Assembly: GCA_965230565.1 (NCBI GenBank)
Contig: CBDDLH010000016.1
Coordinates: 62,001-126,000 of the forward strand
Direction: 5' to 3'
Length of the DNA stretch: 64,000 nucleotides
From: BCD1 sp965230565
GTDB taxonomy: Bacteria; Bacteroidota; Bacteroidia; Chitinophagales; Saprospiraceae
Below the pieces are notes generated by a model that was given only the letters and a program-made list of their open reading frames with translations, had not been told where the DNA came from and did not search any database. The translations under genes and the position numbers were made by a program. The first letter of the stretch is position 1, and each line of letters opens with the position of its first letter. Below are positions 34,758-43,363 of the stretch, piece after piece.

Positions 34758-35341
34758 GCAAACCTAAATCGACATTGATCAATATGGTCCTTGTGTTACT
34801 GGCCATTACGGCAGTTTCGGGGTTTTCACTAGGGTATATCAACGAGTGGACCAAAGGACCAAAGGAAGCAACTCGTCTGGCAAGAAAGTTAGCAGCCATT
34901 AAGTCCGTACTTCCTGAGATTACCAATAATCCTGCAGAAGAAATGATTATGCTGGAAACAGGGCCGGAACAGGACAGTCTTGAATGTTATATTGGAAAAA
35001 AAGACGGTCAGACAGTAGGTTTTGCCGTTTCAACCTATACAAAAAAAGGATTCAGCGGATTGATAAGAATTATGGTTGGATTTACAGCTGAAGGCAATAT
35101 TGTCAATACGGTTGTCCTCGAACATAAGGAAACCCCAGGGTTGGGTACGAAAATGAAAGAGTCCAAATTCAAAACCCAATACCACGGGAAAAACCCTGCC
35201 AGTTCCGACATTAAGGTAACAAAAGACGGAGGGGAAATAGATGCTATAACAGGTGCGACAATAACTTCAAGAGCATTTTCCGAGGCGGTTCAGATGGCGT
35301 ATGATGCCCTGATGAAAAACAATGCTTTATCTCAAAATTAA
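34754..35341 (+). CDS. rnfG: RNF complex flavin subunit RnfG
   Basis: 195 residues. One N-terminal transmembrane helix (about 8-28) and a periplasmic FMN-binding domain. The motif DAITGATITSRAF (about 163-175) contains the Thr that receives covalent FMN from ApbE. VLEHKETPGLGTK is also conserved. ATGA overlap with rnfD; rnfE follows after 20 bp. Confidence 0.95.
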   Translation: MSKPKSTLINMVLVLLAITAVSGFSLGYINEWTKGPKEATRLARKLAAIKSVLPEITNNPAEEMIMLETGPEQDSLECYIGKKDGQTVGFAVSTYTKKGFSGLIRIMVGFTAEGNIVNTVVLEHKETPGLGTKMKESKFKTQYHGKNPASSDIKVTKDGGEIDAITGATITSRAFSEAVQMAYDALMKNNALSQN

Positions 35342-35361
35342 CATTGCCAAAACACAGAGAG

Positions 35362-35958
35362 ATGACACAGTGGAAAAATTTTGTAAAAGGAATTATAAGC
35401 GAAAACCCGGTATTTGTTATGCTGCTGGGTATGTGTCCCACACTGGGAGTTACTTCAACGGCCATTAATGGCCTTGGCATGGGAATTGCCACAATGTTCG
35501 TGCTACTGATGTCCAATGTAGTGGTATCACTGATCAAAAATTTTGTTCCCGACAAAGTAAGGATCCCGGCTTTTATCGTAATCATTGCTTCCTTCGTAAC
35601 AATTGTGGAAATGGTCTTGGAAGCTTTCCTTCCTGCCCTGTATGAACAGTTGGGGATTTTCATTCCGCTTATTGTGGTGAACTGTTTGATCCTCGGTAGG
35701 GCTGAAGCCTTTGCTTCCAAGAATAACCTGGTGTCATCCATTGTGGATGGATTGGGAATGGGGGTTGGATTTACATTAGCGTTGACAGCACTGGGAGCTG
35801 TAAGAGAGATTTTGGGTAACGGTTCGATATTTGATATCGCTTTTGTTCCGGAAGGAGCATCGACATTCATTTTGTTCATACTGCCTCCGGGGGCATTTAT
35901 TACCTTGGCGTTCCTGGCAGCATTGTTCAACAGGATGACCAAAGCGACTCAGAATTAA
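35362..35958 (+). CDS. rnfE: RNF complex membrane subunit RnfE
   Basis: 198 residues from the ATG at 35362 (MTQWKNFVKGIISENPVFV); a TTG six codons upstream is less likely. Homologous to RnfA and NqrD, with six helices in two inverted halves. Each half carries a conserved cysteine (GMCPTLGVTST and VNCLILGRAEAFAS) that coordinates the membrane-embedded iron cluster together with RnfA. Followed 50 bp later by rnfA. Confidence 0.94.
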   Translation: MTQWKNFVKGIISENPVFVMLLGMCPTLGVTSTAINGLGMGIATMFVLLMSNVVVSLIKNFVPDKVRIPAFIVIIASFVTIVEMVLEAFLPALYEQLGIFIPLIVVNCLILGRAEAFASKNNLVSSIVDGLGMGVGFTLALTALGAVREILGNGSIFDIAFVPEGASTFILFILPPGAFITLAFLAALFNRMTKATQN

Positions 35959-36008
35959 AAAACAAAGGGTCGTTGGAAAAGAATTAACAAAACGCAAAAA
36001 ATTCAATT

Positions 36009-36584
36009 ATGGAATATCTTGTAATAATTATTGCAGCCATATTTGTCAATAATATCGTACTTAACCAGTTCCTGGGAATTTGTCCTTTCCTTGGGGTTTC
36101 GAGTAAAGTTTCTACCTCGGTAGGTATGTCCGGAGCCGTTGTTTTTGTGATGACGATCGCTACCTTAGTGACCTTCCTTTTACACCAATATCTTCTGGTG
36201 CCTCTTGGTCTTGATTATATGCGGACTATTACCTTTATTTTGGTGATTGCAGCATTGGTTCAAATGGTTGAGATCGTTTTAAAGAAGGTAAGTCCTTCTT
36301 TGTATCAGGCTTTAGGTGTTTTCCTCCCTTTGATCACCACCAACTGTGCCATTTTGGGTGTTGCTATCCTTGCGTTGGGTTTTGAAGATGCCACATTGAT
36401 CAAAGCTATTGTTTTTGCCATTGCCAATGCAGCAGGTTTTGGATTGGCCCTGATCGTTTTTGCCAGTATGAGAGAATATCTGGATCTGATAGATGTTCCT
36501 GAAGGAATGAAAGGTGTGCCAATGTCCTTGTTGATCGCCGGGTTGTTGTCATTGGCTTTCATGGGATTTACGGGGATTGTATAA
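36009..36584 (+). CDS. rnfA: RNF complex membrane subunit RnfA
   Basis: 191 residues, NqrE-like, six helices. Conserved cysteines in LGICPFLGVSSKVSTS and TTNCAILGVAILAL pair with those of RnfE around the intramembrane iron centre. Last gene of rseC-rnfBCDGEA; order B-C-D-G-E-A is that of Bacteroidota and clostridia rather than the A-B-C-D-G-E of gammaproteobacteria. Terminated by the hairpin at 36611. Confidence 0.95.
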   Translation: MEYLVIIIAAIFVNNIVLNQFLGICPFLGVSSKVSTSVGMSGAVVFVMTIATLVTFLLHQYLLVPLGLDYMRTITFILVIAALVQMVEIVLKKVSPSLYQALGVFLPLITTNCAILGVAILALGFEDATLIKAIVFAIANAAGFGLALIVFASMREYLDLIDVPEGMKGVPMSLLIAGLLSLAFMGFTGIV

Positions 36585-36603
36585 GATTCATTTAAGCTCT
36601 GAT

Positions 36604-36645
36604 AAAAAAAGCAGGGAGTTGATCTATTGACTTCCTGCTTTTTTA
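36604..36645 (+). terminator. terminator of the RNF operon
   Basis: A 9-bp stem (36611-36619 with 36630-36638, one G-T pair), a 10-nt loop, a preceding run of seven As and a following run of six Ts. Confidence 0.85.
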
Positions 36646-36907
36646 TTGTAGATGTTTTAGGACATAACTACGGCACTTGATGTAATCTTACTGCGTTCGT
36701 TGAAGTTTCCAAGCTTCAACACCATACGCTCATCTTTTTATGCTTTGAATATATAAGTATAGTTGTAGTCCGGCAAACATTTTTGGTCAGCAAATGTAAT
36801 TTAAGCTTCAATTAACGATGTAAGTTTTTTCCTTTCGACAAGGCAACACCTTTTGCCATCCCTCGTAGCTAGTACAAAGGCATCGCCTTGTGGTAATTAT
36901 TTCTAAC
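36646..36907. other. structured convergent intergenic region
   Basis: No gene. Two inverted repeats are visible: GTTGAAG (36699-36705) with CTTCAAC (36714-36720), extended by GCGT/ACGC (36693-36696 and 36726-36729), and ACAAGGC (36838-36844) with GCCTTGT (36885-36891) enclosing a CCTTTTGCC/AAAGGC pair. The stems are not followed by T-runs and do not look like terminators. Could be a small RNA, a decayed repeat or the 3' untranslated part of the transporter mRNA. Confidence 0.4.
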
Positions 36908-37720
36908 CTATTCCGCTGCCTGAGCCTTCATTTTCTCAGCTACTTCTTTGCCAAGATAATTATCGATTATGTAATGCCCCAGGTAGATAACCGGTGTCAA
37001 CACCACTGCCATGATGAATTTATAGGCATACTGTACAGTTCCCACTGCAAATAATAAGGACCAGGACCAGGGTTCAATAATACCGGTAATCTGTGGTCCC
37101 AGCTTAAAGGCGATATACAGAACCACAAAACTGTCAAATAATTGCGAGATGAGTGTGGAACCAGTAGCTCGAAGCCAGACCCATTTTTCTCCTGTCACTC
37201 TTTTTATTCTATGAAATGATAAAACATCGACCATTTGGGCCACCAAAAATGCCATGACCGATCCTACAATAATCAATAGACCTTGTCCAAAAACGACCTT
37301 AAAGGCGTTTTGCATATTGGGCACTCCTTTTGTTTCGTTTTGGGTGACCCACCAATCGGCCGGAGCTAACTGGATAGCGCCAAAGATCATGACAAAAGCG
37401 TAAATGATCATACCTACAGCGAGAAAGGACAATAACCTGATTCCCTTTCGACCATAATATTCATTTATGATGTCAGTCATGATAAATACCACAGGCCAGA
37501 GCAATACCCCTGCCGAGAATTGAAGTGCGCCTACCTGACCGAACAAATTAAAATTAAATGGCTCCCATCCAAGGGTGTCTTCCAGTGCAAATATCTTTAC
37601 GCCTATAAACTCTGCTACTAAAGCATTGGTAATGAAAAATCCGCCTAGAATGATAAAAAGCCGTGTAGGTTTTTGTCCAACAATATTTTTGATTCCGGTT
37701 ATTTTCTCCGATAGGTCCAT
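36908..37720 (-). CDS. yhhQ: queuosine-precursor transporter (YhhQ family)
   Basis: 270 residues, six to seven predicted membrane helices. Signatures of the YhhQ/DUF165 family: VVFIMTDIINEYYGRKGIRLLSF, LRATGSTLISQLFDSFVVL and the C-terminal YKFIMAVVLTPVIYLGHYI. It imports queuosine precursors such as preQ0/preQ1 for tRNA modification. I looked for a preQ1 riboswitch in the 115 bp before it and saw none, only a hairpin (see the next entry). Convergent with the RNF operon and divergent from the envelope protein at 37836. Confidence 0.9.
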   Translation of the reverse strand: MDLSEKITGIKNIVGQKPTRLFIILGGFFITNALVAEFIGVKIFALEDTLGWEPFNFNLFGQVGALQFSAGVLLWPVVFIMTDIINEYYGRKGIRLLSFLAVGMIIYAFVMIFGAIQLAPADWWVTQNETKGVPNMQNAFKVVFGQGLLIIVGSVMAFLVAQMVDVLSFHRIKRVTGEKWVWLRATGSTLISQLFDSFVVLYIAFKLGPQITGIIEPWSWSLLFAVGTVQYAYKFIMAVVLTPVIYLGHYIIDNYLGKEVAEKMKAQAAE

Positions 37721-37765
37721 TTTGTCTATTTATTAAGTAAAAATCCCAACCCTTTTTAATGCGTT

Positions 37766-37792
37766 TGAGGTCTCTAAAATAAGAGCCTCAAT
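37766..37792. other. unassigned hairpin between yhhQ and the divergent envelope gene
   Basis: TTGAGG then CTCT pair with AGAG then CCTCAA across a six-nt AT loop and one bulged base. It lies in the yhhQ 5' region, about 50 nt before its start. Not a terminator on either strand; the fold does not match the preQ1-I pattern I know. Confidence 0.35.
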
Positions 37793-37835
37793 GGGCTTTC
37801 CAAAACTTTTTTTATTTTGCAAAAAAAAAACGCGC

Positions 37836-38747
37836 ATGTCTTTCCTTAAGCAATGGCTGCTGATTTTAGCCCTGATTTTTCCAACCCTGATCTTTTCACA
37901 GACTTTTAGTCCTAACTTAAACCTTTCGGATACTTCTCAGGTTCATGTGCTTACTACTAATCGGGGAGATATTTTTATTGGCAGGGTAATTGAAATCATA
38001 GATACCCGTGTGAGCTTCCTGGCCAAGGGGGATATTTCAATTGAATTTCAGTTTAGCGAAATTCAAAAAATTGATGTAAAAGGGGAAGAAATTTACCCGA
38101 AAAGCGAAAATTACGAAGAGCAACCCGTTTTTCCGAACAGAAGAAGTCAGGAGCCCTTTAATACACAGCTGATGTTTTTGACTCCTACGGCATTTACGTT
38201 GGATCGGGGTAAAACGCTTTATTCCAATGTAGATGTACTCTGGAATTCGCTGGATGTTGGCGTGACAGATCATTTTCAGGTGGGCTTTGGAGTCGTTTTA
38301 CCATTCATAGCTATTCCCAGGGCAAAATTCGCGATTGATTTAACTGAAAAGGTCCATGTAGGGGCAGGTGTCAATGCCTTTACCGTTATTGACTTTTATT
38401 ATTGGGAGTTAAACATGGCTTTACATCCTTATGCTGTAACCACTTTTGGCAACCCGGACCTATTTATAAATATCACCGGAGGATATATATTGCCATTGGG
38501 GTATATTGAGGAGCGGGTAATGGTAGCCGGTCTTGGAGTTGGCGGTGAATCTGAAAAGTTTGTATATAAAGGCGAGCTACTGATTTACCAGGAACCAGTA
38601 TGGAATGGTATGCGATATACCCGATTATTTCCTGAATTGGGATTTGGCATAAAGGCAAGAAATAAAAGATTCGAATTAGGCATTGTAGGTTTGGCGGTTT
38701 TTGATTTTCCCTTGTTTCCTTATTTGTCATTTAAGACCCATTTCTAA
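37836..38747 (+). CDS. envelope protein: small-barrel domain plus outer-membrane barrel
   Basis: 303 residues from the ATG at 37836, which puts the signal peptide (MSFLKQWLLILALIFPTLIF) at the N-terminus. Residues about 25-70 (VHVLTTNRGDIFIGRVIEII and onward) look like a small SH3/Sm-like beta-barrel with a GxxFIGRVIE core. Residues about 100-303 are an alternating beta pattern with an aromatic end, suggesting a transmembrane barrel. It is a paralogue of the protein at 48529 (same GxxYIGxIIE motif, then NVGITD/DVGVTD and GAGF/GFGV blocks). I do not know a named family. Own unit upstream of the hsp70 gene. Confidence 0.75.
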   Translation: MSFLKQWLLILALIFPTLIFSQTFSPNLNLSDTSQVHVLTTNRGDIFIGRVIEIIDTRVSFLAKGDISIEFQFSEIQKIDVKGEEIYPKSENYEEQPVFPNRRSQEPFNTQLMFLTPTAFTLDRGKTLYSNVDVLWNSLDVGVTDHFQVGFGVVLPFIAIPRAKFAIDLTEKVHVGAGVNAFTVIDFYYWELNMALHPYAVTTFGNPDLFINITGGYILPLGYIEERVMVAGLGVGGESEKFVYKGELLIYQEPVWNGMRYTRLFPELGFGIKARNKRFELGIVGLAVFDFPLFPYLSFKTHF

Positions 38748-38787
38748 ATCTCTTTGAAAAAACACCTTTCAATCAAACCCAACTCCT

Positions 38788-38795
38788 TACCTTTG
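38788..38795 (+). promoter_or_regulatory. -7 box of the hscA-like gene
   Basis: TACCTTTG. A TTTC at 38767-38770 lies at 17-bp spacing, one base off the -33 element. The leader would be about 90 nt. Confidence 0.5.
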
Positions 38796-38890
38796 CGTTT
38801 CCTTATTGATAGCTTGTCAGACCTTTATTTCATTTGGTTTGTTGGCTTAAAATTGATGGAAAACCAAGCAAAAGCAGATATTATTTAATT

Positions 38891-40750
38891 ATGGCGAAAT
38901 TATCGATTGATTTAAAAGAGGGGAAGCTGAAAAAGGAGAGTGATGTAATAATCGGAATAGACCTTGGGACCACCAACAGTCTTGTTGCATTCATAAAAGA
39001 CGGTGAACCTTTAGCAGTAAAAGATGAAACGGGGAGGAGCACTTTAATGCCTTCTATAGTTCATTTTCAGGAGGACAATAAGGTTATTGTTGGCGAGGTG
39101 GCCAAACAAAAACTCGTTTCAGATCCTGCCAATACGATCTATTCTGTAAAAAGGTTAATGGGGAAGGCTTTTAATGATTTATCCGGTCATGAAGATTATT
39201 TCGGTTATTCCATTATTGATGACGATACAGAAAGCCTGGTTAAAATCAGGGTTCGCGATTCCTTTTTCTCGCCTATTGAATTATCGGCCGAAATTTTAAA
39301 GGGATTGAAAGCAAGAGTTGAGCAGGTGCTGGATGAAACTGTTACGAAGGCAGTGATTACTGTTCCCGCTTATTTCAATGACACCCAGCGTCAGGCTACC
39401 CGTGATGCAGGAAAGCTCGCTGGGTTGGATGTTTTGAGGATTGTCAATGAGCCTACTGCAGCAAGTCTGGCCTATGGAATTGGACGAAAGGAAGAAGAAG
39501 ACAAAACCATTGCAGTTTACGATCTTGGAGGAGGCACCTTTGATATTTCCATTTTGAGTATCCATGATGGCATATTCGAGGTTTTATCAACCAATGGAGA
39601 TACCTATCTTGGAGGAGATGATTTTGACCGTAAACTCATAGATTACTGGCTGGAGCAAACAGGCTTGAAACGTTCAGAATTGATTGAACAAAAAGATCTT
39701 AGCCAGGCCATCCGGTTATTAGCTGAAGAAGCAAAAAAGAAATTGTCATTCGAGGAGGAATTTTCAGGAAATATCAATGGTTTTGAAGTATCCATTACCC
39801 GTTCTAAATTTGAAGAGCTTATCAAACCTTTAGTTGACACGACGATAGAGAGGTGCAAGGCTGCCATGCAAGATGCAGGTTTGAATCCACAAAAAATTGA
39901 TCATGTTGTTATGGTTGGTGGTTCCACCAGAGTTCCCTTAGTTAAGCAAACGGTTTCTGAATTTTTTGGCCAGCAGGTTTATGATAAACTGGACCCGGAT
40001 GAAGTGGTAGCACTTGGTGCGGCCATTCAGGCAGATATCCTCGCAGGAAATAATAAAGATATTTTACTGCTGGACGTTACCCCGTTATCCCTAGGTATCG
40101 AAACCGTTGGAGGTTTGATGGATGTAATTATTCCAAGAAATAATAAGGTGCCGGTAAGGGTAGGAAGGCAATATACCACCTCTATTGATGGTCAAAAAAA
40201 TCTTAAAGTAGCTGTTTATCAAGGCGAGCGTGATCTGGTGGAACATAATAGAAAACTTGGGGAGTTCATTTTGAGAGGTATTCCTCCTATGGCAGCTGGA
40301 TTGCCGAAGATCGAAATTCATTTCCTTCTGGATGCAGACGGTATTTTGAGGGTAAAAGCAAAAGAGTTACGTTCCGGTGTGGAACAGGAAGTGGAGATCC
40401 GTTCACAGTATGGGATAAGTGAGGAAGAAATGGCCAAAATGTTATTGGAGTCTATCAAGAATGCAGAAGGTGATGTCGCTATAAGAGCACTATTGGAAGC
40501 AAGGAATGAAGCCAACAATATCATTCTTTCCGCAGACAGATTCCTGGAGCAAAATCAAGCTATCCTTACTGAGGAGGAAATTGTCGAAACGAAGCGTTTG
40601 GCAGGATTGCTACGTGAAACAGTAAAAGCTACTGATAAAGACGCCATCAATGTAGCGATGCAAAACCTCAACGATTTTACTAACCCACTGGCTCACAGAG
40701 CCATGGATAAAGCGATTGCTATCGCCATGAAAGGCAAAAAGATTGATTAA
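38891..40750 (+). CDS. hscA: Hsp70 chaperone, HscA-like
   Basis: 619 residues from the ATG at 38891 (MAKLSIDLKE), close to E. coli HscA (616); an in-frame upstream ATG at 38834 adds 19 residues of no recognisable type. Nucleotide-binding domain: GIDLGTTNS (22-30), VYDLGGGTFDISIL, VMVGGSTRVPLVKQ. Substrate domain with LRGIPPMAAGLPKIEIHFLLDADGILRVKA. The N-terminal 20-residue extension, the ISSVKRLMG-like SVKRLMG block and VALGAAIQADILAGN are closer to HscA than to DnaK, suggesting a role in iron-sulfur cluster transfer. No hscB, isc or fdx gene is nearby. Followed by the SUI1 gene. Confidence 0.85.
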   Translation: MAKLSIDLKEGKLKKESDVIIGIDLGTTNSLVAFIKDGEPLAVKDETGRSTLMPSIVHFQEDNKVIVGEVAKQKLVSDPANTIYSVKRLMGKAFNDLSGHEDYFGYSIIDDDTESLVKIRVRDSFFSPIELSAEILKGLKARVEQVLDETVTKAVITVPAYFNDTQRQATRDAGKLAGLDVLRIVNEPTAASLAYGIGRKEEEDKTIAVYDLGGGTFDISILSIHDGIFEVLSTNGDTYLGGDDFDRKLIDYWLEQTGLKRSELIEQKDLSQAIRLLAEEAKKKLSFEEEFSGNINGFEVSITRSKFEELIKPLVDTTIERCKAAMQDAGLNPQKIDHVVMVGGSTRVPLVKQTVSEFFGQQVYDKLDPDEVVALGAAIQADILAGNNKDILLLDVTPLSLGIETVGGLMDVIIPRNNKVPVRVGRQYTTSIDGQKNLKVAVYQGERDLVEHNRKLGEFILRGIPPMAAGLPKIEIHFLLDADGILRVKAKELRSGVEQEVEIRSQYGISEEEMAKMLLESIKNAEGDVAIRALLEARNEANNIILSADRFLEQNQAILTEEEIVETKRLAGLLRETVKATDKDAINVAMQNLNDFTNPLAHRAMDKAIAIAMKGKKID

Positions 40751-40770
40751 TAGACTTCCAGATTTTAATT

Positions 40771-40815
40771 AAAACCTTAACCAGTAACCAGCAACCAGAA
40801 ACAAGCAACCGACAC
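40771..40815 (+). repeat. A/C-rich leader repeat before the SUI1 gene
   Basis: AACCAGTAACCAGCAACCAG and related units run straight to the start codon at 40816. The last 32 nt agree with those before parB at 28 positions without a gap, and in the same orientation relative to the gene. Confidence 0.7.
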
Positions 40816-41169
40816 ATGTCTAAAAAAAGTAAAAAACATCGTACAGGAATAGTATTCTCTACAAATCCTGATTTTGAATACTCTTATGAAGAGGATAATC
40901 AGGAAGTAGAAGAAGCTCCTGCGGGGCAACAAAAGCTCCGGGTTTTCATTGATCGAAAAAAGCGCAAAGGAAAAGAAGTGACACTGGTTTCCGGTTTTGC
41001 CGGACCTGAAGACAGGTTAAAAGAAATCGGAAAGATCCTGAAGACGAAATGTGGGGTAGGAGGTTCTGTAAAGGATGGTGAAATTCTCATTCAGGGTAAC
41101 CATCGGGACAAAGTCGTCGAAATCCTTCAGGGTTTAGGATATACTCAAACAAAAAAAGCTGGCGGTTAA
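40816..41169 (+). CDS. SUI1/eIF1-like translation initiation factor (YciH type)
   Basis: 117 residues. The C-terminal two thirds (about 35-115) is the SUI1 domain: KLRVFIDRKKRKGKEVTLVSGF, then LKEIGKILKTKCGVGGSVKDGEILIQGNH, HRDKVVEILQGLGY. Bacterial homologues bind the 30S subunit and affect start-codon selection. The first 35 residues are basic then acidic and probably unstructured. Its leader is the A/C-rich repeat shared with parB, and its stop codon lies inside the terminator hairpin at 41158-41177. Confidence 0.93.
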   Translation: MSKKSKKHRTGIVFSTNPDFEYSYEEDNQEVEEAPAGQQKLRVFIDRKKRKGKEVTLVSGFAGPEDRLKEIGKILKTKCGVGGSVKDGEILIQGNHRDKVVEILQGLGYTQTKKAGG

Positions 41170-41184
41170 CCACCAGCTTTTTTT
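41151..41184. terminator. bidirectional terminator overlapping the SUI1 stop codon
   Basis: Seven As, GCTGG (41158-41162), inner self-complementary GGTTAACC, CCAGC (41173-41177) and seven Ts. The SUI1 stop (41167-41169) is in the loop region. It also serves the convergent yidC gene. Confidence 0.8.
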
Positions 41185-41203
41185 GTTATTCAATTCAAAG
41201 AAA

Positions 41204-43096
41204 TTACTTTTTCTTCTTGCCTCCTTTTTGATCCTGAATCCGTTGCTGCTCTTCCATCGCAGCCTGAAGTCGCTCCCGGAATCCGGATTTCTTCTTCGGC
41301 TTTTTCTTATAAGCCTCCAATTCGGCCCTGATCTTGTCCTGGTCAATAATGTAATTTTTGGTTACAACCGTTTGAACGATATTCAAAACATTACTGGCCA
41401 GTAAATAAGCCGTCAATGCTGAAGCATAACTGTTAAAGAATCCAAGGAACATAACCGGCATCAAATACTGCATATACTTCATGGCAGGGTTGGCTGACAT
41501 GTCCATATGCCTTGAATTATAATAGGTATAGATCAACATGGAGATGGCCCACAAAATGGTGAAAAGACTGATGTGGTTTCCAAATCCAAGAGGAATAGTA
41601 AATGGCAAATGAATAACAGAATCGTATGTAGAAAGGTCTGTAGCCCATAAAAATGACTGCTGGCGGAATTCAATGGCAGCAGGGAAGAAGCGGTACAAAG
41701 CAAACCATATCGGCATTTGCAAGACCATAGGCATACATCCTCCCAAAGGATTGGCTCCGTATTCCTGATAAACCTTCATGGTTTCCATTTGCTGGGCCTG
41801 TTTGTCATCCTTATTCTTTTCCTTCATTTTCTCGAGCCTTGGCTTAAGCGCCTGCATTTTAGACTGAGAGTAAAGCATTTTATAGGTCAAAGGATAGAGC
41901 AAAGCCTTGACAAAGAGCGTAAGTAAAATGATGGCTATACCCATATTCCCTACCAGATTCTGAAGGAAATTGAAGATCGGACGAATTACCCATCTGTTGA
42001 TAGTACCCAGGATACTTCTTCCAAAGGCTACGATATATTCCCGTTCATCATCATATGTTCTCAGCAAATCGAAATCATTCGGTCCAATGTAATAATTCAT
42101 GGCAAATGTTTCACTGCTGGAGTGATTAAAAGGAATTTCCAGATCTACTTTGGAAATCTTAAGATCTTCCAATTCGTCGTCAAGGGTCTCCACTTCAAAA
42201 ACACCTTTGGAAAAACCTTGTTCTGCTTCCAGAAGGCTGCTAAAAAACTGGTTGGCATCTGCAGTCCATTCAATGCGGCCATCGGGTGTTTCTGTATCAT
42301 TGCGCGTCCAGGAACAATAATCCGGATCGTCATCCATTTTCTTAAAGTGAACGGTAGAGTATGTTTTTTCAAAACGTACGCTGCGTTCAATTTTATCCAT
42401 GAAGTTGATCTTGGAAAGTTTGATGGAGGAAGCATCTGCAGCCAGCACAGATTGCAGATTCTCGAACTTGATGTCGTAATCAAGTTGGTAGGAACCTTGC
42501 TTGAGTTCATATGATTGTTCAAAATAACCGCCATTGGAAGCTTTAGCCCTGAAAACGACTTTATTTTTTTGAGCGTCTGCCTCAAAAAAGAGATCACTTG
42601 TTTTTACACCTCCAGTAGGTAAGTTGGCAATCGGGAGAAAGTATTCAAATTTATTCTTTTCATCTTCCAACAGATAGAGTGGTAATTTAACTTCCTTACC
42701 GTTCTCATCTTCAATGGCCTTTTTAAAATTTTTAAGTTCAACGATTTTGATTTTACCTCCTTTATTAGAAAAGGAAATGGTCATCAAATCATTTTCAATA
42801 GTCACTTCTTCTTCCTCTCCGGAAGCAGCGGGAGCAAATGGGCCATAAGCACCAGCCATTTGAAGTTGTTGAAGTGAATCGGTTACTTGTTGAGGAACAG
42901 TAATTTGAGAAGACTGTCCGCTGGTATCAATTGTAGTGGTAACTTCTGCGCTTTCTGCCTGCTGTTGAACCTGAGCAATAGAATCTCTGTATCGCTGCTG
43001 AGCCTCTCTCTCCTCAGGAGAAGGAGCGGTAAAATACTGATACGCAGCAAGCATAAGGAAAATTAAAACAAGACCAGTTATGGTATTCCTGTCCAT
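41204..43096 (-). CDS. yidC: membrane protein insertase YidC
   Basis: 630 residues. Inserts inner-membrane proteins alone or with SecYEG. N-terminal helix (about 5-23), a large periplasmic domain (about 50-345, preceded by a Gln/Ser-rich linker), then the conserved five-helix core with NFLQNLVGNMGIAIILLTLF, KALLYPLTYKMLYSQSKMQA and NPLGGCMPMVLQMPIWFALY, and a Lys-rich C-terminal tail that can contact ribosomes. Longer than E. coli YidC (548) mainly through the periplasmic domain and tail, as usual in Bacteroidota. Confidence 0.96.
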   Translation of the reverse strand: MDRNTITGLVLIFLMLAAYQYFTAPSPEEREAQQRYRDSIAQVQQQAESAEVTTTIDTSGQSSQITVPQQVTDSLQQLQMAGAYGPFAPAASGEEEEVTIENDLMTISFSNKGGKIKIVELKNFKKAIEDENGKEVKLPLYLLEDEKNKFEYFLPIANLPTGGVKTSDLFFEADAQKNKVVFRAKASNGGYFEQSYELKQGSYQLDYDIKFENLQSVLAADASSIKLSKINFMDKIERSVRFEKTYSTVHFKKMDDDPDYCSWTRNDTETPDGRIEWTADANQFFSSLLEAEQGFSKGVFEVETLDDELEDLKISKVDLEIPFNHSSSETFAMNYYIGPNDFDLLRTYDDEREYIVAFGRSILGTINRWVIRPIFNFLQNLVGNMGIAIILLTLFVKALLYPLTYKMLYSQSKMQALKPRLEKMKEKNKDDKQAQQMETMKVYQEYGANPLGGCMPMVLQMPIWFALYRFFPAAIEFRQQSFLWATDLSTYDSVIHLPFTIPLGFGNHISLFTILWAISMLIYTYYNSRHMDMSANPAMKYMQYLMPVMFLGFFNSYASALTAYLLASNVLNIVQTVVTKNYIIDQDKIRAELEAYKKKPKKKSGFRERLQAAMEEQQRIQDQKGGKKKK

Positions 43097-43155
43097 TTAT
43101 GTGTATTTTAGTTTTTAGAGAAGACCTCAAAAAGCTCCTCTTTTCATTCCGGACG

Positions 43156-43163
43156 CAAATGTA
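43156..43163 (-). promoter_or_regulatory. -7 box of yidC
   Basis: Minus-strand TACATTTG matches TAnnTTTG, 60 bp before the start codon. No matching -33 TTG. Confidence 0.45.
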
Positions 43164-43300
43164 CAATTTTGTTTAGGATTGCCCGATAATATGGAATAAA
43201 GAATGGATGATAATCAGCTAAAATTAGACAAAACCCCGCTTCTGACTTACCAGCGGGCTGATTATTTAGTTCCTTATTTATCACTCACCATACTTTTATG

Positions 43301-43343
43301 AAAAAAACAACCCGGTGTTTCCGTCTTGGAAACACCGGGTTGT
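43301..43343 (-). terminator. terminator of the TPR lipoprotein gene
   Basis: A perfect 16-bp stem (43307-43322 with 43328-43343) and a 5-nt loop. Six or seven As on its left side become the T-run on the minus strand. The longest perfect stem of the terminators in the window. Confidence 0.88.
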
Positions 43344-43363
43344 AGAGCCAGTTTAAATAAAAA

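Noticed and set aside
35244..35942. 232-codon open frame on the minus strand across rnfG and rnfE
   Set aside because: It lies wholly opposite two well-supported RNF genes, is rich in Pro/Ser/Ile as expected from the complement of membrane-protein codons, and has no recognisable domain.
37721..37835. preQ1 riboswitch upstream of the queuosine-precursor transporter
   Set aside because: A hairpin is present but the conserved C-rich loop and A-rich tail of the class I aptamer are not; no match I could defend.
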